From assembly GCA_904066235.2 (NCBI GenBank), contig CAJFCV020000005.1, positions 186,001 to 250,000 on the forward strand: a DNA stretch of 64,000 bases. The letters are read 5' to 3'. Position 1 is the stretch's first letter, and every line of letters begins with the position of its first letter. Below the pieces are notes generated by a model. It searched no databases. It saw only the letters and a program-made list of their open reading frames with translations, and was not told where the DNA came from. Position numbers and translations under genes: made by a program. Source of the stretch: Bursaphelenchus xylophilus (lineage: Eukaryota; Nematoda; Chromadorea; Rhabditida; Aphelenchoididae). Of the stretch, positions 1-9,904 are shown piece by piece.

Positions 1-719
1 GGCAATTTCAAGCGACAAATGAAAAATATTTTCCCTACTGATTGATACTAAATATACTAGTAATTTTCAAAGACTACAGTACACTTTTAGCGACAAAACG
101 CAACTGCCGATACGTATAATCGTTTACCTCACTTCCTTATTTCCAAACGACAAATTTTAATAGCCTAATCCTTGTCGTTTCGCCTGCTGTGTCCGCTGAA
201 GCCGGCTCTCTACACCGGATCTTCTTTGCCCTCAACTCAGCGTGCAAGTTAAGTTCAAACAGCTAAACTGCGAATGCACGTAACACACTGGCGGAATGTG
301 ACCCGCTTCCTCCCACTTTCATAATCAAAGCATTTGACCGATTTGCGCCCATCCGGCCTCAACATCCGAGTAAATAACCGATGACGCCAGCACGGCGTAC
401 GGATTAGACTCACGTGCCGGTTTCGTGGAATCTTCAAAATTGCGGTTAAAGGGCCAGTACAGCTACTTTTGAACCGCGCTTTTGACGGCATGGGACACCG
501 AATGTCAGAAGCAACTTTTTGTCTCCTGCCCTGAAAACAAAGTCCTTACGAAAAATGGTAAAATAACCACTGGTACACTTGTAGAATGTCACCATAATTT
601 ATTCTTGTTGTTATTGGTGCAATAGTAATTGTCTGGGCGTTTCGTTTCCCTAGCCGTAAACATGCGAAATACGCACCGAACACATGAGATGGTTACCCAA
701 AAAAAGGTTGCAGAAAGTG

Positions 720-1000
720 CGTGGGAAGGCTTGGATGGTTAACGCCCGCTCGGCGCAGACCTGGCGAAGAATTGCAATATGCCCACTTTTTCTAATTTTA
801 GCTATCACTAACGTTAGTTTTCTTTACCCTTAGCTATTGTAACATATATAAAAGACCTAAATGGCGGTAAAGCAATCTTATTTCCCTTACTAACTTATTG
901 TTAGCCTCTCCCATGCATACAATGACGAACCGATTGCGATCCATAGTATCGTTGACCCGATACTATGGAAATTTTAATATTTCTTGTGAATTGAAGAGAA
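720..1000 (-). repeat. Dispersed repeat, inverted relative to 21285-21610
   Basis: The segment contains the stretch CTAACGTTAGTTTTCTTTACCC and a block around 900-965 with CCATAGTATCGTTGACCCG. Both reappear in reverse complement and in the same order in the large intron of the carboxylesterase (21285-21610) and in its duplicate (37773-38098). The shared order over about 300 bp indicates one dispersed element. I recognised no terminal repeats. Confidence 0.6.
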
Positions 1001-1531
1001 AAACGGGGGAAAGCATTCAAAAAATATTTTTCTCGCATGTTGCAAAACTCAATCGGTAAAACGATAAATTTTTACACACTTGTAGATTTCGCAGTGCGAT
1101 ATCCTTCGTACGCCGCCTATTTTTATGCCGTGCTAGCTCACATCGCGATGGCGTTCGCGCGACCGAAGACATGTTAAGATTTTCTGGCCTGACTACTTGG
1201 ATATGCATGTAGTCGTGATTATATTATGCAAGATTACGTTGGAAGGTAATATAATATAATGCATCTAATCCAAGCTTTACGTAAACACTCCTGCCGACGA
1301 TGACATAGAGAAACGGTAGGAAAATCCTTCGTGATGACTAATCAGGGATAGTCATCACCTTATTGGTGGAATATTTCGTTGAAGAAACCCTCAACACTGG
1401 GCTCCATTCAATTTCTGCAAAATATTATTTAGAAATTGAAATTAGATGGGTTTGAAAACTGTCGGTAGCATCTTGAAGTGTACGAAACGGCATGATTGAG
1501 AGTCAAAAACACCTTACCTTGGCAACGTATT

Positions 1532-1589
1532 CTGCAACATAAATACATATGTATATATGTCTGCAACATAAATACATATGTATATATGT
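1532..1589. repeat. 29-bp tandem duplication with AT-rich palindrome
   Basis: Two consecutive identical 29-bp units, 1532-1560 and 1561-1589, each begin CTGCAACATAAATACATATG. Each holds the palindrome ACATATGT and is followed by further ACATAT-rich sequence. It looks like a simple local duplication. Confidence 0.85.
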
Positions 1590-2059
1590 TGCAGTACATA
1601 TACAATGTTGCAAAACCGCTTTACACTTACCGTTTCCAATACCTCTCTAGTATCAGTTCTAGAGTATTAATTTCGCGTCAAATACCAAAATAAATACCAA
1701 AGAGATTACTTTTACTTCAGATTAAACATCTTTCAACAATTACGCAACCCCCGGATTTGCGGGGCTTTCTCAAAAAAAGCATGACCAATATTATTAAATA
1801 TGCCTTTTGTGGAATTTATTAGGGATTTACCAGCACGCTGAGTCATCAACGCAGACTCAGAAAAGGTGTGGAATGTCTAACTAAATTGTCTGGAGGACAA
1901 CATAGGGCAAGGTAATTCGATTTTGTTTATCTTATATATTGGTAATTAGTTTTGGCAATTCTTGCAATTCAGTCTAGGATAATAGCTCTAATTGGAAATT
2001 AAGGAGAGTTTTGTGAGTAAGTTTAGGTTTATGTAATACTGCTAAAAGCTGAACTAATA

Positions 2060-2505
2060 GAGGAAGTGCCCCAAGTGCGACGCTCAGACTTTCATGTAAC
2101 CTGACACAAATTTAGAATATTTTTTTCTAAAATACATGCGAGAATCCTAGCTCGCGCTTTGCAGAAACAACCGAGATTTTTAGGCGGAAAGTCGGCGAAA
2201 AGTTGACAATTTTTGGCGAATTTTGGCACGAAAAGTTTCACGCCTATTTCTACCATAGAGGGTAATGTTTCCACAAATAACCAATTTTTTCACGAAACTG
2301 GCGAAGTTATGGCCAAAAACAAGCTTTTTCTCCCTGACCGCTCTCCGCGTTTTGCGTACTCTCTCGGCCGCAAAGATCGTTGAATATCTCGGCTGCGCCT
2401 GCAAAGCGCGAGCTCAAACCTTCAGGAATTGATACTTGATTCATGACAAACGGTTGTGCAAAATTTAAAGACAATCCGGGCGTCGCACTTGGAGTACTTC
2501 CCCTG
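2060..2505. mobile_element. Non-autonomous inverted-repeat element (CAGGGGAAGTAC family)
   Basis: The left end reads GGAAGTGCCCCAAGTGCGACGCTCAGA and the right end is its approximate reverse complement, finishing CTTGGAGTACTTCCCCTG. The interior is an imperfect palindrome carrying the motif GCGCTTTGCAGAAAC in the left half and its relative in the right half. It has no transposase. The flanks are TAA on the left and TAG on the right, close to the TWA duplications seen at cleaner copies (9165-9519 and 19877-20318). Confidence 0.75.
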
Positions 2506-3509
2506 TAGGCTAGGCAAATGTCGTTATTTTTAAGTTGATGCTTCCTTCAACCACAAGCCGCAACTCTCCCACACACAGTGCACTTATTCTCGCCAATAGC
2601 TTTCTGTCGATCTAACAGGGGATAATGCCTTGAAGGGTTAAACATAGAAAATGATTAACCAGCCAAAAGTGCGTTCTGGCCTTGTTCCATACTGGCATTA
2701 TAATCTGCGAGCGGTATGGGTTATTTCGGGATGATTAATATTGTTTTCGGCTGAAAAAGCGACGAGATTTGCACGAGAATAGGGACGCTGTGACAGTCTG
2801 GAGCGCCAAGAATAGCAGCGAGTAAGGGCGGCTTTCAGGATACGACACTTAATGCGAGCTATTAATAAGACGGGATAATTTTATCATCTGCACAATGAAT
2901 TATAGGGATAATCGGAAAGGGAAAAACTGAGACAGACATTACATATTGTAAATTTCAATAGATCCCAGTACCAAGAGTACAAAGTGACGGCAGCGAACGG
3001 CGAACAAAAGATCTTGGAAACGTGCCATTAATGGCAATGTCGCACATTAAGGAAACGGAAGGAGAAAAAGTATGCACTTTTAAGTCCACTAAAACCTCTT
3101 AATTTAGCAACTGATTCTTAAAGACCAGAATTTGACGTCCTTTTCTGAGAAGCGTTTGCCATTTTCATATACATCGGAAATAAAAAAATAGGGCTTAATT
3201 CCTACAGCAGACACGATGCTACTCAATTCTGAACTTTTCACCCGGTGCGAACGGTCCATTTTCGTGATCTATAACTTTTAGACGAAACATCTGCATAATA
3301 TCCAAACCTGTAGGATAAAAGTTCAGATCGAATTATTGCACCGCCGTATGGCCAAAGAACGGCTTCCGGGCTTTTCTCAAGGGAATCACGTTCGCTTTCC
3401 AATCTTGTGAATCAGCGGGATGACCGATAAAATTAAATTCCCTGTTCTTCCATAGCGTATTATTGGAGCAGTCTAAGATCATCGGAATCCATTAGTTCAT
3501 CGTACTACG

Positions 3510-6500
3510 ATGAAAATTGCTTTCTGTGTACTCCTCTCCACGATATGTTTTACGACTTGCAGTGGAGATTCTCCACTTGATCAGGAGAGTATTTTCGATC
3601 GGTGAGTAGAGCGGCCTTTCGTATCATTCGCCGAGGGATTTCTGCTTATTATGGTCATGTAATAACTTATCTGTTCATGCAATTACCAAGCTTACAAGCA
3701 CTATGGGAATTTACACACAAAATCGAGTAGAACAAGATTCCTAAATCCCTTTAGGACATCCAATTTTCACATAAATGTCTTGGGAATTTTTGGAATTTCA
3801 TATTTACTACAACATTTCTTCAAAAGAGGCTTCCGACATTGTAAAACTAGGAGTATAAGCGCTCATAAGATGCGGTTTTTCACGGAAAACAAAACCTGCC
3901 TTCCTAATTAGTCGGCTTTCTAGTAATCGTCACAAAATTTTCAGCCCCGCGGCCCAGAGACCAGCCGAATATGAAATCATTCCGAAATCAGTAAAAGACG
4001 ATGATTTGCAACGATCTGAAGTCAGCAACAACGCTGCTCTCGGAGGTTGCGCAGGACATTGCAGCAGGCACTTTATGGAAACCTTAAACGGAGTCCTTGA
4101 AGGCTCCACCGTCAAGCTTTTCAAAAACTTTAACGACACATGCAAGTAGGTCATGAATGTTGCGCTCGTTTGACGGATCGGACTTTAAGACGCTTTGATG
4201 AAGCAAAAAAATGCATGCAAAAGAAATATTACTGTCAGGTCACCAGTTTCTTTGATTCCATCAGCAGCGGACTACAGTATCTCTGCGAATATCAGAGAAA
4301 AGGTGAGTTGAAAAAGGACAGCTGGATGCAACGTTCAAGTTTCTCTTGTCTGAAAATCTTGAAAAGTTAAATTTTGATGGAGACGTTACCCTCAACGGTC
4401 GAAAAGGCATGAAACTTTAGATGCTAAAATTTGCAAAAAAGTGTCATATTTTTTGTAAGTTTTGACCTAAAAATCCCGATCTTTTCTGCAAGGCGCGAAC
4501 TACATATTAATCTAGAATGTCATAAGAAAATTGTGCTAAAATTTTGCCTAGTTTCATCAAAATAGTACACCTCCTATAAATTCAAAAAATATGGTCAAGA
4601 ATTACTTTCCTCTGTGCACTCTCCTTATTTCCTGTACCCTCTCTTATGAAAAAATGATTTTCGAATCATTGGCACTATGACAGAAATCAGCAGTATAGTC
4701 ACTATTACAATACAAAAAAGAGATCATAGTTCCCTTCGTTTTGCTACGTCACTCGTATGAGTGCTTGCACTTTTAGCAGCTTACAGCCACTTATATAAAT
4801 CACATATATAAATAACTGAGACGGTAAGTTCATAAAAAAAACTCCAAGTAGGCAGCGGCACGATGCCAATTTGGCAAATTGCGGTAAGATCTCTTTCCTA
4901 AATAAAATACGAATGCGAACCGCAGGGCAATGGACCACCATGTAAAACATGATACATATTGAAAGCGAAAAAAATTTGTTTTTGCCGTGACTTAAAGATC
5001 GTAAAATTTTTTTAACACGCAAGTTTTTTTTGAAAATGCGATAATTTTTTTAGAAAAAATTACTTTAATGTATAAAATCAGATAGGGAGCTTACGGTAAG
5101 GTGGGATTACAAACCAAAAGATCACTGATTCCGAGAGGTGTTTTTAGTTAATGACTACAGTTAATTTCAGCCGATTTTCGCAAACACTTAAGACGATTTA
5201 TGCTTGTATCGACGAGCGGAAGCGTTGATGAATTTGTTAGCATGCAAAAAAAGTGTCCATTTGGCAATGCGTCGTCTTCTCGGAGAGTTCGATACAATTC
5301 GCAAGAGAAAATCGCAGGGGTGGTGTTATTTCATATACACTAAGAATACAAAAATTTGTAGCCAACCCTTTGAAATGTGCTTATCATTTTTGCAAATCCA
5401 AGATTGCATATGTTATTATGGAACTTGTTCAGGTGTGGCACTATGATTTTGTTTAAAGCACCCAAGTCGAGAGTAGTCTGCTAGCAGACATGGGGATGGC
5501 CTTTTTGCTCCTGAGGCCACGAGCCCGGCCCAATGAAATCGGTCCGGCCCGGCCCGTTTTCAAAATTTTCGATGCCCAGCCGGCGGGCGCACACTTGCGG
5601 GCAACCACTTTGCGGGCAACCAGTTTGCGGGCAAATTTTTTGCGGGCAGCCACTTTGCGGGCAGCCGACATTTGCGGCCAGCACCGGCATTTGCGGGCAG
5701 CCTGGGACATTTGCGGGCAGGGTCGACAGTTGCGGGCAGCCTGGAAGATTTGCGGGCAGCCGACATTTGCGGGCAACCGACACCTGATTGTGAGGGTAAC
5801 AGGGTGGACGTGGAAAAATTACTATGATATTTTGGAAATTTGCCGACATTTGCGGGCAACCGGCACTTGAGGATAACAAGGTGGAGGTGGAAAAATTACT
5901 TCGATATTTTGGAAGTTTTCCGACATTTGCGGGCAGGCAATACTTGCGGGAAACCGACATTTGCGGGCAACAGTTCCAAAAGTTCCTATACAGTCTGTGT
6001 GATTGTTTTTTCCTGTTGCCCGCAAATGTCGGCTGCCCGCAAGTGTCGGCTGCCCGCAAATGTCGGCAAATTTCCAAAATATCGCAGTAATATTTCCACC
6101 TCCACCCCGTTACCCTCAGGTGCTGGTTGCCCGCAAATGTCGGCTGCCCGCAAGTGTCGGTTGCCCGCAAATGTCCTAGGCTGCCCGCAAATGTCTCAGC
6201 TGCCCGCAAATGTTTCAGCTGCCCGCAAATGTGACCCCCCAAATTTTGCCCGCAAAGTGGTTGCCCGCAAAAAATTTGCCCGCAAACTGGTTGCCCGCAA
6301 AGTGGTTGCCCGCAAGTGTCGCGACGCCGCCCAGCCCGTCCCTAACAACTTAACATTTAAGAAGCCCGCCCGGCCCGGTACTTTGGCGTCTTTTTTTTGA
6401 AGTCATCCTTTACAAACAAAAGACTGTGCATGTATTATTATCAAGCTACTGAACTAAGCATCAATCATAAACCTAATATGATTTGAGATCAGCGGCGTAG

Positions 6501-7780
6501 AAGACAAAATGCCTATTTATTTTTTTTACTTTTAAAAAACGAAAATTTTCTGTTTTCAGCGATGGATGCGCTTCTTCCATGCGTCCAGGAGAACTTTGAA
6601 ACTGTCAGAGAAGGTATTTTCCGCCCTTACAGATTTATACCTCTGCATACATTTAGCCTGTGACTACTCATGTCAACCGCATGCCCTGGCCACCGGGTTG
6701 ACCGTCAAGCATTTCTTGGAAAAGGATTTCAGCTTTTTCAAACTTTTCGATAAGCATATGACAACTCTCAGCACCAATGAAGCCTGCCGCGTCGGGAAAT
6801 GTCTTTTGAAGTGCTACCGCACCAAGCTGAATATCAGATGCCAAGGGATGGCCGGCTCTTTACTGACGGTAAGTGAATGTCGCGACTCGTAGGCTACATA
6901 CCCCAGATGAAGACCTTGGCATGAACGCTGTTACATCAGGGTTTGTTGAGCTGATAAAAACTCTTAATCGGCTTGGAGATGAGTGCGGGCCGGCACTCAT
7001 CTTGAAGCCGATTTCAGACCGCTCTAAGAGGTCATTTAGGTGGGATTTTTGATGATTCAATGGCTGAGTACGAATGAACAAAATTTTAAAAGAACAACAA
7101 AAGATGCGATGATTAGGGATAAAGTCTTTGAAATGTGGCTCTCAAAATTTCTTTTAATTTTGAGCTGAAAGCTTTTCATGAAAAAACTCGAAAAAATTTC
7201 ACATTTTCGCCAACTTTCAGACTAAAAATCCCGGTTATTTCTGCACCTAGAGATCATGTATGTCTTTAAAAAAACTAGTCTGAATTCGGACCAAGTTTTC
7301 TTCGAACCGGGAATGCTGTTTGATCACTTCCATTGTAAAACAAGAACCCCGGATACGTAAATTTACATATTTCTTGTTTTCGAACGCGTGAACCACAAAA
7401 TTCCAAAGTTGCGGACCTCCTAGAAGACGTCAGCTTCAATTTTAGGAGGGAATTGTTCGTCCATTCGCTGACATCCAACGCCAAGGCACGGCGTTTAGCG
7501 GCATGTTCCAGATGATTATGCCACGACAATGCACCTTCTTGAGCAACGAAAACGAACTCAATGAATTTAAAATTGATCCTCAACTCGATGGACATATCAA
7601 GGCGTTGTACGATGGGGTAAGGGTATACGTAGCACTTGCATAAAGGGCATACGTAATGCAAATTTGAATATAACCTTTGAAACGTTGGTGTTTTAGCTGT
7701 CTCATCCTCAAGACGTCGCTATTCCGGATATTGAAGGATACTCCGCAACTGAGAAATCGCCTCTTGATTACAACAGCTAA
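3510..7780 (+). CDS. Secreted Cys-rich protein, CPG4-like (six exons, frame break in exon 4)
   Basis: Exons read: 3510-3601, 3945-4145, 4190-4302, 6560-6868, 7446-7616 and 7697-7780. Exon 1 encodes a signal peptide beginning MKIAFCVLLSTICFTTC. The mature protein is about 290 residues with regularly spaced cysteines: a CAGHC pair, then KKCMQKKYYC, LQYLC, LPC, LCIHLACDYSC, ACRVGKC and KCYRTK. This resembles the nematode chondroitin proteoglycan 4 domain, apparently in tandem; that assignment is from pattern memory. Phases match across introns 1, 2, 4 and 5. Exon 4 does not hold one frame: the upstream phase reads AMDALLPCVQENFETVRE, and a one-base shift near 6617 is needed to reach DLYLCIHLACDYSC. 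Deleting one G would give a smooth VREVFSALTDLYLC. So either the assembly has a single-base insertion or this allele is broken. Intron 3 (2.26 kb) holds an inverted minisatellite. Confidence 0.72.
4380..4600. repeat. Half-copy of the CAGGGGAAGTAC element
   Basis: The stretch has the family's internal motifs in order, including GACGTTACCCTCAACGGT, then CCTAAAAATCCCGATC, then TTTCTGCAAGGCGCGAAC. It lacks both clean termini. A similar half-copy lies at about 7125-7275, in the fourth intron of the same gene. Confidence 0.55.
5589..6320. repeat. Inverted minisatellite of (T)TGCGGGCAGCC units
   Basis: From 5589 to about 5990 the sequence is built of short units such as TTGCGGGCAGCCGACA and TTGCGGGCAACC. 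From about 6018 to 6320 the same units occur in the opposite orientation (GGTTGCCCGCAA, TGTCGGCTGCCCGCAA). The two arms are separated by about 30 bp, so the whole can fold into a long GC-rich hairpin. Embedded spacer blocks (GGTGGACGTGGAAAAATTAC and relatives) are also mirrored. Outer flanks carry GGCCCGGCCCG motifs like those of the element at 24525-25298. The long open frames here are artefacts of the repeat. Confidence 0.9.
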
Positions 7781-7800
7781 TCGCCGGGTTTTTTTTTGCG

Positions 7801-7806
7801 AATAAA
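7801..7806 (+). terminator. Polyadenylation signal AATAAA
   Basis: AATAAA lies 20 bp after the TAA stop of the Cys-rich secreted-protein gene, a normal distance for a short nematode 3' UTR. Confidence 0.75.
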
Positions 7807-9164
7807 TCTGGAAGTTGTACTTTTGATAACTTTACTGGGAAAGTTCAATGATTTGGCAGTTGTTTGTTTTATTCTGACATGACCGGTCGTTTTTCAACCA
7901 AAATTTTGCGCAAATTTCCGTCATGCATGAATTTGGTCTTTCAATTGCTGGAAACTAAGAGCCAGTATGGTATATGCATTGCTGCTACAAAGGTAGGTAT
8001 ACAACCGCGTTGGCGGTAAACATGGGGAAAAGTCAAACAAAAATCTGCATGTGCAAAATAGAGCAAATGTCCATTCTCTTTATGAAAATCTTAATCGAAT
8101 AACACTCCTGCTCTGAAGCATGCTGTGCTCACGTCACCACAATTTAATGCCGTCACATTTTTTCCCATCCTTCCGGTCATTTCGAGCAGACGTTTCCTCC
8201 CTTTTTCAAACATGTCTTTTTATTTTTTGAAAAGAAAATATGGCCAAGTGGCCTACACATAAAATGCATTTTTCTCTCTTGCAAACGTTGAGAGAAAGGC
8301 AAAGGGCAAAAAGATTGAGCTAAATTCGCTTTTTACCAATATTTTATGGGAATTTGGGTTTTTCGCGGGGACTTTTTTTGTGACTGCGCAATATTTGAAG
8401 CTTTTTTGGAGGAAACATGTGTGTGTCCAGAATTCGTGAGCTTAAAAACCAAGTGTTAGGCTTAAAAGAGCAACTGAACTCGCTTGTTCGACTATGTGGC
8501 AAACTCTTAAAATTTTGTACATTTTTGATTGATATGTGGCTTCCAGCGTTTTTCTAAAGCTAATTTAACTAAATTTCCACCATTTGCTTTGAAAATTGAG
8601 TGATTTTAATTATTATTCATCAACTGATATTTTGAAAACAGCAATTTTGGGTCGCCACTGGGTTTTTCAGTACGAAAAGTTAAACACCTAACAAGTCGCT
8701 GGACTGGGGATCCCGAAAACGTATTTTTGTTAATTTTGTTTCATTATTATATGCAAAAAACCCTTTCCGTTTTTCTGAGCAAATGTGTACAGCTCCGACA
8801 TTTTTCTCTGGTCCCGATCGAAAGACGTTCACTAAAACTTATCTCTTTCCGCAAGGCTTGTTACATCACTTCCCCCATGCGTTATTACAGAAATTTTGCA
8901 ATAAATTGAAAACATCTCGCCGCGTTTTTTGATCTTTCCCTTCCTCGCCAAATTTCTTATGGTTCGTTTTTCTACTATTGACTCACTTCCACATCTGACT
9001 TTCTGATCATCATGTTCGATTTTTTCCTTATCACCTTATCTCACCGTACTATTCTTGCAATGTGCAGGTAGTGTTTACCCAGTGTTGTTGTCAATCAAAG
9101 GTTTTTGATGATCTTATAGCTGCTTATACGCATCTTCGCTGTCAGGCCAAGAAAGTTTTATTTA
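7807..9164. other. Intergenic, no feature recognised
   Basis: The sequence is AT-rich with no exon-like segment, RNA gene or clear repeat termini that I could support. Confidence 0.6.
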
Positions 9165-9519
9165 ACAGTGGAAGTACCGCAAGTTCAGCGCTCAGGTTTT
9201 CTTTAAGTTTTGAATACATCTCGGGCATAGGAAATAAATTAAAATCTCAAAGTTTTAGCTAGCGTTTTAGAGAGCAGGCCGAGATATTCAACGATCTTTA
9301 CGCCCGAGAAACGCGGAGAGCGGTCACAGAGAAATTTGCAGGTAACTTTTCGTGCCAAAATTCGCAGAAAAGTGTTATCTTTTTGCCAACTTTCGATCTA
9401 AAAATCTCTGTCGTTTCTGCAAAACGCGAGCCAGGAGTCTCGTTTGTCCTTACAAAAATTATAAAAATTTTTGCCAAGTGTTACAAAATCTTCATACCGC
9501 ACTTTGGGCACTTCCCCTG
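9165..9519. mobile_element. CAGGGGAAGTAC-family element with TAA target duplication
   Basis: The left end is CAGTGGAAGTACCGCAAGTT and the right end is GCACTTTGGGCACTTCCCCTG. It is flanked on both sides by TAA, a clean 3-bp target-site duplication. The interior is non-coding and partly palindromic. A TWA/TNA duplication is known for PIF/Harbinger elements and for nematode Tc4/Tc5 elements, the latter with fold-back structures. Which superfamily moved this one cannot be decided without the transposase. Confidence 0.78.
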
Positions 9520-9862
9520 TAAGTTTTACAGCGGTTTGATCTTCGAAGTTTGGTCAAAATTTCCAGCATTTTTTCTCTTATGTTTATAAAACGTCTTTAA
9601 CCACGCGATTCAATAATTTCTTCCCGACAAAAAAATGATTTGCTGAACGCTCGAGGTTCCGTTGAATCTCTGATTCTTTCGTCTGATTTTTCAGGCAAGC
9701 GGACTAGGAAGGTTTATTTTGCAAATTGCTTGGGAAGCAATGGGCCAAAATTTGTGAAAACTGGATGTTTTTACTTTACAACCTATCTTTTTCTTTGCCG
9801 CGCCGTATTTGTTGCATTCTCGCCCTTGCGTTTCTTTGACATCAAAATCTTTCCCAAAAATT

Positions 9863-9871
9863 TTTTTTCAG
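9863..9871 (+). promoter_or_regulatory. Possible spliced-leader acceptor before the asparaginase start
   Basis: TTTTTTCAG is followed 33 bp later by the first in-frame ATG (9905) of the asparaginase exon. No upstream coding exon was found. In nematodes this arrangement fits trans-splicing of a spliced leader onto a short 5' UTR; a cis-splice to an upstream leader exon is the alternative. Confidence 0.5.
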
Positions 9872-9904
9872 GGTTTCTCTACCGAGTTCCCAAATTACAT
9901 CCCG

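Larger units (their letters stand above)
1..3509. other. Gene-free repeat-bearing flank
   Basis: No open frame here has splice signals, a domain or a codon pattern that I can support. The stretch is AT-rich and holds pieces of dispersed repeats also found elsewhere in the window: 450-560 resembles 10850-10930, 720-1000 resembles the reverse of 21285-21610, and a complete small inverted-repeat transposon lies at 2060-2505. The last 300 bp probably contain the promoter of the gene that starts at 3510; I see no clear TATA box. Confidence 0.6.

Noticed and set aside
5481..6400. Several overlapping open frames of 100-250 codons on both strands
   Set aside because: They are translations of the inverted GC-rich minisatellite; repeats without stops produce long frames in many phases.
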